Shown here piece after piece: positions 34,282-42,901 of a stretch of 50,837 nt of DNA (position 1 is the stretch's first letter; each line of letters starts with the position of its first letter). The stretch is from contig FCNA01000120.1 of the NCBI GenBank assembly GCA_900018345.1, forward strand, positions 1 through 50,837, in the 5' to 3' direction. Under the pieces are notes generated by a model. That model did no database searches and had not been told where the DNA came from. It was given only the letters and a program-made list of their open reading frames with translations. This stretch comes from Clostridiales bacterium CHKCI006. GTDB lineage: Bacteria > Bacillota_I > Bacilli_A > Erysipelotrichales > Coprobacillaceae. The position numbers were made by a program, and so were the translations under genes.

Positions 34282-35226
34282 ATGAAATTAAATGAATCAT
34301 GGTATGGAAATAAGGCAAAGATCATTAAACAAGGAAAAGATTATGCGGTTATAGAATATGGCTGTAGCGGAAAGGGAATTGTGTCAACCTATCAGCTCTT
34401 TGACGGGATTTCCCTTTGTTTTCTGGATTTTGATACTGAAGATATCATGCCTTCTCAGCAATTTAATCCAAATATTATTTCAATTGTATGCTGCTATAGC
34501 GGACGCTATGAATGCGAGTTTTCCAATCATCAAGTGTTTTACCTTTCTGAAGGATCTTTTGCTGTTATGGGAACAAAATATCTGCCTTCATTCTTTTCTT
34601 TTCCATTGAAAAAGTGCTTTGCATTTAGCTTAGTCATCGACATACAGTCACTAAGCAGCAATTCTATTCAGCTTTTAGATTCATTTGATCTGAATATAAA
34701 CAAAATTAGTGAGCATCTTAGACTTGACGAGAATGGATACCTATGTCATGCAGGAAAAGAACTTGGACATATATTTTCGGAAATTTATGAAGCAAAGGAT
34801 ATAAATGATATTTCATATTTTCGCATAAAGGCGATAGAATTCTTGTTCCGTATCAATAAGTTTTCACATGATGAGAATCAGTCATTTCAGTACTATGACA
34901 AGAAGTATATACAGAAGGCAAAAGAAATATGTAATTATATGATTGAACATCTAGACGAAAAAGTTTCGTTAAGGCAATTAACTGCTGAAAAGGATTTTAA
35001 TTTATCTTTATTCCACAAGGTTTTTACTCAAATATATGGCGATACTCCGTATGCTTATATAAAAAAATACAAAATGAATATCGCCGCTAATGAGCTAAAA
35101 AATACCGACAGGAAAATAAATGATATAGCTTTAAGCTTGGGCTATAATAACGCAAGCAAATTTTCAATAGCGTTTCATTCAGTATATGATATATTGCCAA
35201 AAGATTATCGAAAACAAAATAATTAG
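34282..35226 (+). CDS. AraC-family transcriptional regulator
   Basis: A 314-residue regulator. The C-terminal 100 residues carry the double helix-turn-helix: VSLRQLTAEKDFNLSLFHKV with FTQIYGDTPYAYIKKYKM, then INDIALSLGYNNASKFSIAF. The N-terminal 200 residues are a ligand or sensor domain with a cupin-like strand pattern. ATG 34282 fits AGGGGTG upstream; an in-frame GTG at 34270 overlaps it. It sits between ABC modules 2 and 3 with its own metal-type box. YbtA, which activates yersiniabactin genes, is a family parallel. It is probably an activator triggered by the imported complex (inference). Confidence 0.82.
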   Translation: MKLNESWYGNKAKIIKQGKDYAVIEYGCSGKGIVSTYQLFDGISLCFLDFDTEDIMPSQQFNPNIISIVCCYSGRYECEFSNHQVFYLSEGSFAVMGTKYLPSFFSFPLKKCFAFSLVIDIQSLSSNSIQLLDSFDLNINKISEHLRLDENGYLCHAGKELGHIFSEIYEAKDINDISYFRIKAIEFLFRINKFSHDENQSFQYYDKKYIQKAKEICNYMIEHLDEKVSLRQLTAEKDFNLSLFHKVFTQIYGDTPYAYIKKYKMNIAANELKNTDRKINDIALSLGYNNASKFSIAFHSVYDILPKDYRKQNN

Positions 35227-35303
35227 CATTTTTGGGCTATTTTAAGGCGATATATATAGTTATGGGGTAGAAAGAAATATGGAAAGTAATTAAAATGGTG
35301 TAT

Positions 35304-35319
35304 GTTAGCTATGACTAAC
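35304..35319 (+). promoter_or_regulatory. Metal-type box before ABC module 3
   Basis: A perfect GTTAG-CTATGA-CTAAC, 31 bases before ATG 35351. Confidence 0.75.
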
Positions 35320-35350
35320 TACATCATTCTATTTAGGAGGAATTATACTT

Positions 35351-37168
35351 ATGGCAAAAAAATCGCCAAAACAACAAAAACCAAAAACTGGTTTAGCTCG
35401 CTGTTTGGAACTGGCTTCAAACAAGAAAGGATTAGTCTTTTTATCAGCAATTCTTTCATCATTAGCGTCTATCGCTTCATTTGTTCCTTATATAGCAGTT
35501 TATTTTATCATCGTTTCCATTATTCAAGTCTATCCTGATTTAGACGGATTAAATATGAGTGAAGTTATGGGATATGGCTGGCTTGCTTTAGGAGGCATAA
35601 TAGCCAATATATTACTATACTTTTTGGCTATTTTCTGTTCTCATATTGCGGCTTTTGGAACACTATATGAATTGAAAATAAAATTTTCTGAACATATCAC
35701 GAAAATACCTTTAGGTTATCATTTAACTATTGGTAGTGGACGATTCAGAAAGATAATGGACGATAATATAGAAAGTGTTGAAGGTTTTATTGCACACCAG
35801 TTTCCTGATTTTGTCGCTTCTGTAACCGCACCTGTTGTTATGGTTATTTTATTGTTTGCGATAGACTGGCGTTTTGGTTTGGCTTCTTTAGTAGGAATTA
35901 TATTAGCTTTTATTGTACAGTTCATGGGCTATGGTAGCGGAGCCATGAAAGAAAATATGGAAAAATATCAAGTTGCACTGGAAGATATGAATAATGCTTC
36001 TGTTGAATATGTGCGTGGTATGCCTGTGGTAAAAGCATTTAATCAAACAGCTAATTCGTTTGAAAGATTGAAACATGCAATCACTGAATACACACAATGG
36101 GTATTAAAATTTTCGTTGGGGTGGCAGAACTGTATGCCTGCATTTACAACTATTATCAATAACATCTATCTTGTGTTAATTCCAGTAGGTATACTTATAG
36201 GTTCTAATACGTCGGATTTTAAAACTTTTTTGATGACTTTTGTTTTTTATTTGCTATTTGTACCTGCCGTTGCGGGAGTATTAAACAAAATCATGTATGT
36301 GTCAGAGTCATTTATGCAAATAAATGGTAATGTAGCAAGAATGGATGAGATATTTAATATTCCCGTATTACCAGAAACTAAAAATCCTAAAAAGTCAGAA
36401 AACAATGATATTGTTTTTGATAAGGTGAGCTTTTCTTATACTGGAAAGGAAAACGACTTGGCAATTCAGAATGTTTCTTTTAAGGCTAAGCAGGGAGAAA
36501 TTACAGCGATTGTCGGTCCATCTGGCGGTGGAAAAAGTACAATAGCAAATTTGATTTCCAGATTTTGGGATGTCACTACTGGTAGCATTAAAATAGGTAA
36601 TGTGGATATTAGAGATATAGCTATGAATGATTTAATGAAACATGTCAGTTTTGTATTTCAGGATATTTTCCTGTTTAAGCAGAGCATATATGACAATATT
36701 GGTATGGGAAATCCTAATGCAACAAAAGAGCAGATTATTCAAGCGTCAAAAGCGGCTCAATGCCATGATTTTATTATGAAGCTGCCTAACGGCTATGATA
36801 CTGTGATAGGTACAAAAGGTATACATCTCTCTGGTGGAGAACGTCAAAGAATTGCTATTGCAAGGGCAATTATTAAAGACGCCCCTATCATCGTATTGGA
36901 CGAAGCAACGGCGTTCAGTGACCCAGAGAACGAATACTTGATACAAAAGGCTTTTGAAAAGCTCATGCAGAATAAAACAGTTATCATTATTGCACACCGT
37001 TTATCAACAATCCGTAATGCTGACAAAATTCTTGTAATGGAAAAAGGGCATTTAGTTGAATGTGGAAATCACGATAGTTTAATACAGAGAAATGGACGTT
37101 ATTTCCAAATGTGGCAACACTACACAGAAGCAATAGACTGGAAAATCAATGGAAAGGCGGTGCAGTAA
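35351..37168 (+). CDS. ABC module 3, subunit A (fused permease-ATPase)
   Basis: 605 residues, the longest of the eight. A basic N-terminus (MAKKSPKQQKPKTG) is followed by six spans and a complete ATPase (GPSGGGKST, VFQDIFLF, LSGGERQR, VLDEATAFSD, IAHRLS). The motif SVEGFIAHQFPD corresponds to the AH-PE motif of modules 1 and 2. TTAGGAGGAATTATACTT precedes ATG 35351. Sequence is closer to module 4 subunit A than to modules 1 and 2 (KKGLVFLSAIL, IAVYFIIVSIIQV and the GSGRFRKIMDDN region are comparable). Separated from subunit B by one base. Confidence 0.8.
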   Translation: MAKKSPKQQKPKTGLARCLELASNKKGLVFLSAILSSLASIASFVPYIAVYFIIVSIIQVYPDLDGLNMSEVMGYGWLALGGIIANILLYFLAIFCSHIAAFGTLYELKIKFSEHITKIPLGYHLTIGSGRFRKIMDDNIESVEGFIAHQFPDFVASVTAPVVMVILLFAIDWRFGLASLVGIILAFIVQFMGYGSGAMKENMEKYQVALEDMNNASVEYVRGMPVVKAFNQTANSFERLKHAITEYTQWVLKFSLGWQNCMPAFTTIINNIYLVLIPVGILIGSNTSDFKTFLMTFVFYLLFVPAVAGVLNKIMYVSESFMQINGNVARMDEIFNIPVLPETKNPKKSENNDIVFDKVSFSYTGKENDLAIQNVSFKAKQGEITAIVGPSGGGKSTIANLISRFWDVTTGSIKIGNVDIRDIAMNDLMKHVSFVFQDIFLFKQSIYDNIGMGNPNATKEQIIQASKAAQCHDFIMKLPNGYDTVIGTKGIHLSGGERQRIAIARAIIKDAPIIVLDEATAFSDPENEYLIQKAFEKLMQNKTVIIIAHRLSTIRNADKILVMEKGHLVECGNHDSLIQRNGRYFQMWQHYTEAIDWKINGKAVQ

Positions 37169-37169
37169 T

Positions 37170-38903
37170 ATGAAAAAATTAAAAGAAGCGTTATTTTTAT
37201 CTGATAAAGGATATTCTGATTTGAAAAAGGCAATCTTCGCTTGTACATTAACTAATATAACAATGTTGCTTCCATTTTGCATAACAGTAATGATTTTCAG
37301 CGAATTGTTAAATCCGTTTGTTGGGAAAGAGCTTGTATGGGAACATATTTGGTTGCTATGGGGAGCTGGTGTCATTTCGGCAATTTTAGTCTTTTTTGCG
37401 GCGAAAAATGATTATAGAAAAACATATATAGCGTCATATAAAGAGTCAAATGTTACTAGACTTCGTATTGCAGAACATCTTAGAAAGCTTCCTATGAGTT
37501 TCTTTAATACAAAGGATTTATCAGAATTAACAACCAATATGATGTCCGATTGTAGTAGTATGGAGTCCATGCTAAGCAGTACCATACCACCTCTTATTGC
37601 AAACATAATTTCTGCAACTATTACTTGTATCTTGCTTGCTTTTTTTGATTGGCGTTTAGCTATTTGTGTGTTCATAACTATGCCATTTGCATTTTTGATT
37701 ATATGGCTCAGCAGAAAGTATCAGCAAAAATTATTTGAACGACAAGTTGACGCTAAATTACAGGCTTCAAGTCAGGTACAGGAATACTTAGAAGGAATGA
37801 AAATCATTAAATCCTGTAATTTAAGTGGCTCTCAATTTTCAACATTAAATAAAGCACTTCTGACTATGAAAAAAATTGCGGTCAAAGTTGAAATGGCAGT
37901 CGGAGTTTTTATGTCCAGCGCAAGCATGATTTTGCAAGCTGGTGTAGGCATAACAATCTTTGTAGGGACTTTATTGTTGCTTGACGGACAGATTGAATTG
38001 TTACCTATGTTGATGTTTTTCTTAATCGTGACAAAAATTTATGGTCCGATTCTGGCTATATTATCACAGCTAACTACATTATTAAATCTAAATGTAGTTA
38101 CAGAAAGAATGAGAACACTTTTAACAACTTCTGTGATGAGTGGCAAAGAGGAAACACCAAAAAACTATGATATTGAATTGAACCATGTTTCTTTTGCTTA
38201 TAATGAAGAAGAAGTTATCCATGATGTTTCATGCAAAATCCCACAAGGCTATGTTACAGCTTTGGTTGGGACTTCTGGAAGCGGGAAAAGTACGATTGCC
38301 AAATTAATTGCAAGATTTTGGGATATACAAAAAGGGACTATAACCATTGGGAATAAAGATATTAAATCAATAAATCCAGAAAATCTTATGCAGAAAATGT
38401 CATTCGTTTTTCAAGATGTTACTTTGTTCAATGATACAATATTTAACAATATTCAAATGGGAAATCCAAACGCAACTAAAGAACAGGTATTTGCGGCAGC
38501 TAAAGCGGCTTATTGTGACGAATTTGTTCGTAATATGCCTGACGGCTACAATACCTTGTTGGGCGAAAATGGAAGTACACTTTCTGGCGGAGAACGTCAA
38601 AGGATTTCTATTGCTCGTGCCTTGCTGAAAGATTCGCCAATCATTCTTTTAGATGAAGCAACAGCGTCCTTAGATCCGGAAAATGAAGTGTTCGTACAGA
38701 AAGCCATTGCAAAATTAGTTGAAAATAAAACTGTCATTATAATTGCTCACCGTTTAAGAACCGTTGCTGACGCTGACCAAATTCTAGTTTTGGATAACGG
38801 AAAACTTGTAGAGAGTGGAACACATAGTGAACTTATGAAAAAGAATGGCTTATATTACAAGCTGTATCATATCCAGCTGGAAAGTTTAGGCTGGACAGTT
38901 TAA
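37170..38903 (+). CDS. ABC module 3, subunit B (fused permease-ATPase)
   Basis: 577 residues from ATG 37170, chosen for GGAAAGGCGG upstream; the frame back to 37149 lies inside subunit A. The N-terminus ALFLSDKGYSDLKKAIFACT matches the module 4 partner (ALTDQGVQNIKKGTF), a B-subunit feature. The ATPase is complete: GTSGSGKST, SFVFQDVTLF, LSGGERQR, LLDEATASLD, IAHRLR. The loop FFNTKDLSELTTNMMSD is shared with module 4. A terminator follows at 38914-38955. It forms a heterodimer with the 35351 product. Confidence 0.8.
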   Translation: MKKLKEALFLSDKGYSDLKKAIFACTLTNITMLLPFCITVMIFSELLNPFVGKELVWEHIWLLWGAGVISAILVFFAAKNDYRKTYIASYKESNVTRLRIAEHLRKLPMSFFNTKDLSELTTNMMSDCSSMESMLSSTIPPLIANIISATITCILLAFFDWRLAICVFITMPFAFLIIWLSRKYQQKLFERQVDAKLQASSQVQEYLEGMKIIKSCNLSGSQFSTLNKALLTMKKIAVKVEMAVGVFMSSASMILQAGVGITIFVGTLLLLDGQIELLPMLMFFLIVTKIYGPILAILSQLTTLLNLNVVTERMRTLLTTSVMSGKEETPKNYDIELNHVSFAYNEEEVIHDVSCKIPQGYVTALVGTSGSGKSTIAKLIARFWDIQKGTITIGNKDIKSINPENLMQKMSFVFQDVTLFNDTIFNNIQMGNPNATKEQVFAAAKAAYCDEFVRNMPDGYNTLLGENGSTLSGGERQRISIARALLKDSPIILLDEATASLDPENEVFVQKAIAKLVENKTVIIIAHRLRTVADADQILVLDNGKLVESGTHSELMKKNGLYYKLYHIQLESLGWTV

Positions 38904-38913
38904 ATTAAGAATG

Positions 38914-38955
38914 CACATACATAAGTCAGGAACATTAATGTATGTGTATTTTTTT
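38914..38955 (+). terminator. Terminator after ABC module 3
   Basis: Perfect arms CACATACAT/ATGTATGTG followed by TATTTTTTTG, 11 bases after the stop codon. Confidence 0.75.
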
Positions 38956-38962
38956 GTTTATT

Positions 38963-38986
38963 AACATGTTCAAATTTGAACATGTT
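38963..38986. repeat. Palindrome copy 2 (TGTTCAAATTTGAACA core)
   Basis: A perfect 24-bp palindrome with ATGTTCAAATTTGAACAT at its centre, about 70 bases before the TetR 3 promoter. Confidence 0.85.
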
Positions 38987-39033
38987 TAGCTATGATAAGG
39001 AAGCTATAGTTTTCTTGATCATTATCTTTATGC

Positions 39034-39087
39034 TTGACATTTTCATGTACAAGGATATAATATAACTAAGTTATATAACTTAGTTAT
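39034..39087 (+). promoter_or_regulatory. Promoter and operator of TetR 3
   Basis: TTGACA (39034-39039), 16 bases, TATAAT (39056-39061). A perfect 26-bp palindrome follows at once (39062-39087), centred on AAGTTATATAACTT. It would block transcription start when bound. Confidence 0.85.
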
Positions 39088-39101
39088 GGCGGTGATATGT
39101 T

Positions 39102-39725
39102 GTGGAGAAATCTGATACACAGGAACGTATTCTTGCCTGTGGAAAAGAATATTTTTTAAAATATGGATTTAAAAGTGCACCATTAAGAAAAATAGTAGCG
39201 AAGGCCGGAGTGACGACGGGAGCTTTTTATGGATATTATGCCAATAAGGAAGAACTTTTCTATGCACTGACGGATGATGCAGCGAAAGGGTTTATGGATG
39301 TTCTTCATCATGTACTTAGCGAAATGAACAGCATTGCAGAAGAAGAAAGAATTTTTAAGATGTGTGATGTCTATATCAAAAGAATACCGGAGATAGCAGA
39401 ATATCTCCTTGCTCATCACGATGAGATGCTTTTGATCCTTGAATGTTCTCAGGGAACTAAGTATGAGAATTTTTTTGAATCTCTTCAGCGTTCCAATACA
39501 GAGAATATTGATGAGTCCTCCAGACATTCAAAAAATAAATTAAATTTGATTTCATTGGATACTATGGAACTGCTGATGAGCGGCTACTTTTCCATTTTAA
39601 AAAGGATTATCATAGAGGAAACAGATCATGAGAAAATGATTCGCAGCATGAGTGAAGTAGCCAGAGTCTATGAAGCAGGCATTTTAACCTTGATGCAGAA
39701 AAGCAACAACTATAGGATAATTTGA
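39102..39725 (+). CDS. TetR-family regulator 3
   Basis: A 207-residue protein. The TetR helix-turn-helix is at about 7-54 (ILACGKEYFLKYGFKSAPLR, then AGVTTGAFYGYYANKEELF); the recognition helix resembles that of TetR 4 (VTTGAFYGYFSSKEALF). The GTG start at 39102 follows GGCGGTGA. The operator lies directly upstream, so it is autoregulated. It stands between ABC module 3 and the methyltransferase at 39802, both with metal-type boxes. A short hairpin (GACGGTA/TACCGTC, 39724-39745) overlaps its end. Confidence 0.85.
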   Translation: MEKSDTQERILACGKEYFLKYGFKSAPLRKIVAKAGVTTGAFYGYYANKEELFYALTDDAAKGFMDVLHHVLSEMNSIAEEERIFKMCDVYIKRIPEIAEYLLAHHDEMLLILECSQGTKYENFFESLQRSNTENIDESSRHSKNKLNLISLDTMELLMSGYFSILKRIIIEETDHEKMIRSMSEVARVYEAGILTLMQKSNNYRII

Positions 39726-39762
39726 CGGTATGAAACAGTACCGTCTAATTATAAAATTATCA

Positions 39763-39778
39763 GTTAGCCAAATCTAAC
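39763..39778 (+). promoter_or_regulatory. Metal-type box before the O-methyltransferase
   Basis: A perfect GTTAG-CCAAAT-CTAAC, 23 bases before ATG 39802. Confidence 0.75.
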
Positions 39779-39801
39779 TAAAGAAGAAAGGAGAATCACA
39801 A

Positions 39802-40803
39802 ATGAATAAAAAAAGTGTATTTGATCAGTTAGCTCAGTTATCTTTCCTACCGCTTTATACAAAGGTATTGACAGCATCCTTGCAGCTGGATGTATATTCA
39901 CATTTAAGTGCAGATATCAGTGCAAAGGATCTGGCTGCCAAGCTAGGGTGGAATGAAAGCAATACTGCTTATTTTTTGGAAGGACTGACTTCAATAGGAT
40001 TTGTAGTGAAGAACGACGAGATGTTCAGAAACAGCGATGAGGCAGAAACCTATCTTGTCAAAGGCAAACCGGAATATTTGGGAGGCTTTATCCAATATTA
40101 CATCATGAATGAAGGATCCATGCCATTTGATATTGTCAAACTTGTAACGGAAGGACCTCAGCCTATGCAGCAGCAGACTAATGATCAGTCATTGGATTTT
40201 GCAGCAATGGGCGCAATGATGCGTCAGGCTCAGGAAGGATATCGTCAGAAGGAACTGCTGGACATTATTCGTTCGTTGCCTGAAAATAAAACAATAAACA
40301 GTATTCTGGATCTAGGATGCGGAACCGGTCTTCTTGGAATGTCAGTAGTAAAGGATAGTGAAAATCGTCAAGGGACATTTGTTGATCTGATGCCTGCCTC
40401 CATTATAGAAGAATCGGCAAATCAGATGGGATTGTCCAATAGAATAGAAGTAATCAATGGAAATTTCCTTACAGATGATATTGGAAAGGGTTATGATTTA
40501 ATTCTTGCAGTATCCGTGGCATTGTTTGCAAAGGAAAATATGGATGCGTTTTTGAAGAAGTGCTATGATGCTTTGAATCCGGGAGGAGTCATGCTGGTTA
40601 TATCAGAAGCAATCGCAAAAGATCATACTTCACCTTGGGACATGGTCATGGGATATCTTCCGTATTATATGCAGGGAATGGATATGGGTGTTCTAAAGAA
40701 TGAGGTTAGTGAATCCGCTAAACGTATCGGATTTACGAATTGTGAAAAGCGTACAGAATTATTATGCTCCGGAATACAGGATATTGATATCTTAAGAAAA
40801 TAA
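39802..40803 (+). CDS. SAM-dependent O-methyltransferase-like protein
   Basis: A 333-residue protein with an N-terminal winged-helix dimerisation domain (LPLYTKVLTASLQLDVYSHL, AKDLAAKLGWNESNTAYFLE) and a C-terminal class I domain (SAM motif SILDLGCGTGLLG, residues 167-179; FVDLMPASI acidic loop; YDLILAVSVALF). This is the layout of the acetylserotonin/polyketide O-methyltransferase family; the substrate is unknown. AAAGGAGAATCAC precedes the ATG. With its box it belongs to the same presumed regulon as the ABC pairs. A role in modifying a small molecule moved by them is inferred. A terminator follows. Confidence 0.8.
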   Translation: MNKKSVFDQLAQLSFLPLYTKVLTASLQLDVYSHLSADISAKDLAAKLGWNESNTAYFLEGLTSIGFVVKNDEMFRNSDEAETYLVKGKPEYLGGFIQYYIMNEGSMPFDIVKLVTEGPQPMQQQTNDQSLDFAAMGAMMRQAQEGYRQKELLDIIRSLPENKTINSILDLGCGTGLLGMSVVKDSENRQGTFVDLMPASIIEESANQMGLSNRIEVINGNFLTDDIGKGYDLILAVSVALFAKENMDAFLKKCYDALNPGGVMLVISEAIAKDHTSPWDMVMGYLPYYMQGMDMGVLKNEVSESAKRIGFTNCEKRTELLCSGIQDIDILRK

Positions 40804-40817
40804 ACAATGAATTTGTA

Positions 40818-40854
40818 AAGAACAGGTGAGATTATAATCCGCCTGTTCTTTTTT
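40818..40854 (+). terminator. Terminator after the O-methyltransferase
   Basis: Perfect arms AAGAACAGG/CCTGTTCTT followed by a T run; it separates the methyltransferase from the replicon-like block. Confidence 0.8.
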
Positions 40855-40875
40855 AAAAAACTAAAAATATTATCA

Positions 40876-40904
40876 CTGACATCTTTTAAGATACGCGATA
40901 AAAT
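40876..40904 (+). promoter_or_regulatory. Promoter of the first XRE pair
   Basis: CTGACA (40876-40881), 17 bases, TAAAAT (40899-40904), similar to the promoters at 41780 and 42854. Confidence 0.5.
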
Positions 40905-40930
40905 GAAATTACAGAAAGGGGTCGAAAGTC

Positions 40931-41197
40931 ATGGCGAAGATCAGTTTGACTGCACAGGCAGCAGGAAAAAGAATAAGAGAATACAGGGAAGAAAAGAAAT
41001 GGACTATCAATAAGATGGCAGCATTTACTGGCATGGATGCGAAGCATTTAAAGAAACTGGAAGATGGTCTTTCTGAGGGAACATTTCTTGCATATATACA
41101 TCTGATAGAATGTATGGAGAAGAATATCAGTGATCTGTTTGATCAGAGATTTATGGATATTCTCTATTCATTAGAAACAGGTGAAGTGCTTTCATGA
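40931..41197 (+). CDS. Small XRE-type protein
   Basis: An 88-residue protein that is mostly one Cro/C1-type helix-turn-helix (about 10-70: AGKRIREYREEKKWTINKMA, then MDAKHLKKLEDGLSEGT). AGAAAGGGGTCGAAAGTC precedes ATG 40931. Its stop overlaps the next start (ATGA), so the two are translationally coupled and may form a pair. Probable DNA-binding regulator of the XRE-ParAB block. No target is proven. Confidence 0.75.
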   Translation: MAKISLTAQAAGKRIREYREEKKWTINKMAAFTGMDAKHLKKLEDGLSEGTFLAYIHLIECMEKNISDLFDQRFMDILYSLETGEVLS

Positions 41198-41742
41198 GAG
41201 TGAAATCAACGTTGTCTGATCATGATCATATTCATCTGAAGACATTATCCAGACTTCTTGTGAGATACAGGGAACAAAAAGGGTGGTCTGTTGCTGATCT
41301 TTGTAAAATGGCACATATAGACCGTGACAGCTATACAAAAGTGGAAAGAGGAGAACGCAATCCTACGATTGGGGTTCTGGAAAGTATCATATCAGTTTAT
41401 GGTATCGATATACATACATTTTTTTCTACTGACTATCAGCAGATTTATAATGAAGAACAAGCTGAATGGAAAATAGATCAAATGCTTAATGACAATCTTT
41501 GCAGAATGATCGACAGACAGAAAGTGATTCAGCTGATTAAAAGATTCAGAAAATCTCGTAAAATCAGTCAAAGCCTGTTGGCAATGGAAATGGGTATTCA
41601 AAGAAATTATATCAACAACTTTGAATATAGTCGTTCTAAAGTTACGCCTGAATTATTGAAAGGCATATTGACAATAATGGAAATTGATATAGAAACACTT
41701 TTAGATATGCTGGAGGTTCCTGAATATTTACGTAAATTTTGA
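41194..41742 (+). CDS. Protein with two XRE helix-turn-helix domains
   Basis: A 182-residue protein with two tandem XRE domains: residues 14-72 (LVRYREQKGWSVADLCKMAH, SYTKVERGERNPTIGVLE) and 108-170 (FRKSRKISQSLLAMEMGIQR, YINNFEYSRSKVTPE). A double domain in one chain suits binding of a palindrome without dimerisation; the four-copy palindrome family, one copy of which begins in this gene's last codon (41741), is a natural candidate target. Coupled to the gene before. Confidence 0.78.
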   Translation: MRVKSTLSDHDHIHLKTLSRLLVRYREQKGWSVADLCKMAHIDRDSYTKVERGERNPTIGVLESIISVYGIDIHTFFSTDYQQIYNEEQAEWKIDQMLNDNLCRMIDRQKVIQLIKRFRKSRKISQSLLAMEMGIQRNYINNFEYSRSKVTPELLKGILTIMEIDIETLLDMLEVPEYLRKF

Positions 41743-41760
41743 TGTTCAAATTTGAACATC
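41741..41760. repeat. Palindrome copy 3 (TGTTCAAATTTGAACA core)
   Basis: Exactly GATGTTCAAATTTGAACATC. It overlaps the stop codon of the double-XRE gene and ends 19 bases before the next promoter (41780). A T run follows, so it might also end transcription. Confidence 0.85.
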
Positions 41761-41779
41761 ATTTTTTGTTTGTTCTATA

Positions 41780-41808
41780 CTGACAGTTTCAGCCATGCAC
41801 GACATAAT
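41780..41808 (+). promoter_or_regulatory. Promoter of the third XRE gene
   Basis: CTGACA (41780-41785), 17 bases, CATAAT (41803-41808). The -10 region reads GCACGACATAATG, identical to that of the parA promoter at 42854-42882. Confidence 0.7.
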
Positions 41809-41831
41809 GAATTTGGAGGTGAAGGTAATAT

Positions 41832-42062
41832 ATGGAAAATAATTTAGATAATAGCATGATTCTAACTCTATTTGGTGAGCAGGTAAAAAATTTCAGGACC
41901 AAGCAATATCTGACACAGGCGGAACTGGCTGAGAAATCACATCTGCATAGAAACTCCATTGTTCTTATTGAGAATGGAAAACAGAACCCAACATTGACAT
42001 TGATGTATAAGCTGTCCTTTGCATTGAATGTAAAGATGAAAGATCTGGTGGATGATTTATGA
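41832..42062 (+). CDS. Small XRE regulator
   Basis: A 76-residue single-domain Cro/C1 protein (about 12-72: FGEQVKNFRTKQYLTQAELA, then HRNSIVLIENGKQNPTLTLM). GGAGGTGAAGG precedes ATG 41832. It overlaps the next gene by 4 bases (ATGA) and heads a three-gene operon with two small acidic proteins. It is transcribed from a promoter that nearly duplicates that of parA and is likely its repressor or its own (inference). Confidence 0.8.
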   Translation: MENNLDNSMILTLFGEQVKNFRTKQYLTQAELAEKSHLHRNSIVLIENGKQNPTLTLMYKLSFALNVKMKDLVDDL

Positions 42063-42385
42063 GACAATCAAAAGACGAAATCATAGAAATGTACTTAAGA
42101 GCAGAACTATATGAAAGGCTGGATTGTTATGAGAATGAGGATTATAAAGCAAAGATCGATCGTCTAACTGAAATGATAGAGGAAATGAAAAAACTGCTTC
42201 CATCAGAACAACATGGACTGCTGCATGAGTTTGAGGATATCTATATAGATCTGCTTTCCTATTCTGATCCATACGAATTTGAAAACGGGTTCTGCTATGG
42301 AGTATCATTATTGCTAAGTGTCATGGAAAAGGAAAGAGAATTTAATAAAAACTGGAAGGAAAGGAGAAATATAGGCAATGAATAG
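42059..42385 (+). CDS. Small acidic helical protein 1
   Basis: A 108-residue, highly charged and mostly helical protein (EIIEMYLRAELYERLDCYEN, EEMKKLLPSEQ), ending in a YEFENGFCYGVSLLLSVM segment. The following gene has a comparable plan (YGFLDGLMIGMLM), so the two may be diverged paralogues. No signal peptide or motif. It is translationally coupled to the XRE gene upstream and overlaps the gene downstream by 8 bases. Function unknown. Confidence 0.65.
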   Translation: MRQSKDEIIEMYLRAELYERLDCYENEDYKAKIDRLTEMIEEMKKLLPSEQHGLLHEFEDIYIDLLSYSDPYEFENGFCYGVSLLLSVMEKEREFNKNWKERRNIGNE

Positions 42386-42737
42386 AAAAAACACTGCTTG
42401 TAATGATTCAAACTTTGATAAGATTATGAAAATCTATATGGAGGCATTGGTTTATCTTCAAAATGATGATTATATGCTGAAAAGTCAGGAATATCTAGAA
42501 ATTGATAACAAATTAGAGGAACAGAAGGATTACATTAAAGTAGAAGCTAATGATATACGATTAGAAGATAAAATAGGAAAATTATTAGACAGATATGATG
42601 ATACTTGGCAAAGGATGAACTTCATCTATAGATCCTATGGTTTTTTAGACGGATTAATGATTGGAATGTTGATGAAGAATAATTCACAAGAAGATTATTA
42701 TCAAAAACTTTTTGAATTAATCATAAATAGAATATAA
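42378..42737 (+). CDS. Small acidic helical protein 2
   Basis: A 119-residue acidic protein related in layout to its upstream neighbour: N-terminal helix (KIMKIYMEALVYLQNDDYML), central helix pair and a hydrophobic ending SYGFLDGLMIGMLMKN. AAGGAGAAATATAGGC precedes ATG 42378. It is the last gene of the operon. Its close link with ParA and ParB downstream may mean a role in element maintenance, but there is no direct evidence. Confidence 0.65.
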   Translation: MNRKNTACNDSNFDKIMKIYMEALVYLQNDDYMLKSQEYLEIDNKLEEQKDYIKVEANDIRLEDKIGKLLDRYDDTWQRMNFIYRSYGFLDGLMIGMLMKNNSQEDYYQKLFELIINRI

Positions 42738-42825
42738 AAGTGTATCTTTCTAAAACCAATTTCTGATACTAGATACTAGATATATGTAGACTGTTGGATA
42801 AAAAATTCTGATAGTCTTTTTTTCT

Positions 42826-42849
42826 AAGATGTTCAAATTTGAACATCTT
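42826..42849. repeat. Palindrome copy 4 (TGTTCAAATTTGAACA core)
   Basis: A perfect 24-bp palindrome with the 20-bp centre GATGTTCAAATTTGAACATC. It lies directly before the parA promoter, 52 bases upstream of the parA start. Confidence 0.88.
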
Positions 42850-42853
42850 GGCG

Positions 42854-42882
42854 CTGACAAATATATAAAAGCACGACATAAT
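42854..42882 (+). promoter_or_regulatory. Promoter of parA-parB
   Basis: CTGACA (42854-42859), 17 bases, CATAAT (42877-42882). The GCACGACATAATG segment is identical to that at 41780-41808, and the palindrome ends 4 bases before the -35. Confidence 0.7.
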
Positions 42883-42901
42883 GTGTATCGAGGTGATACA
42901 C

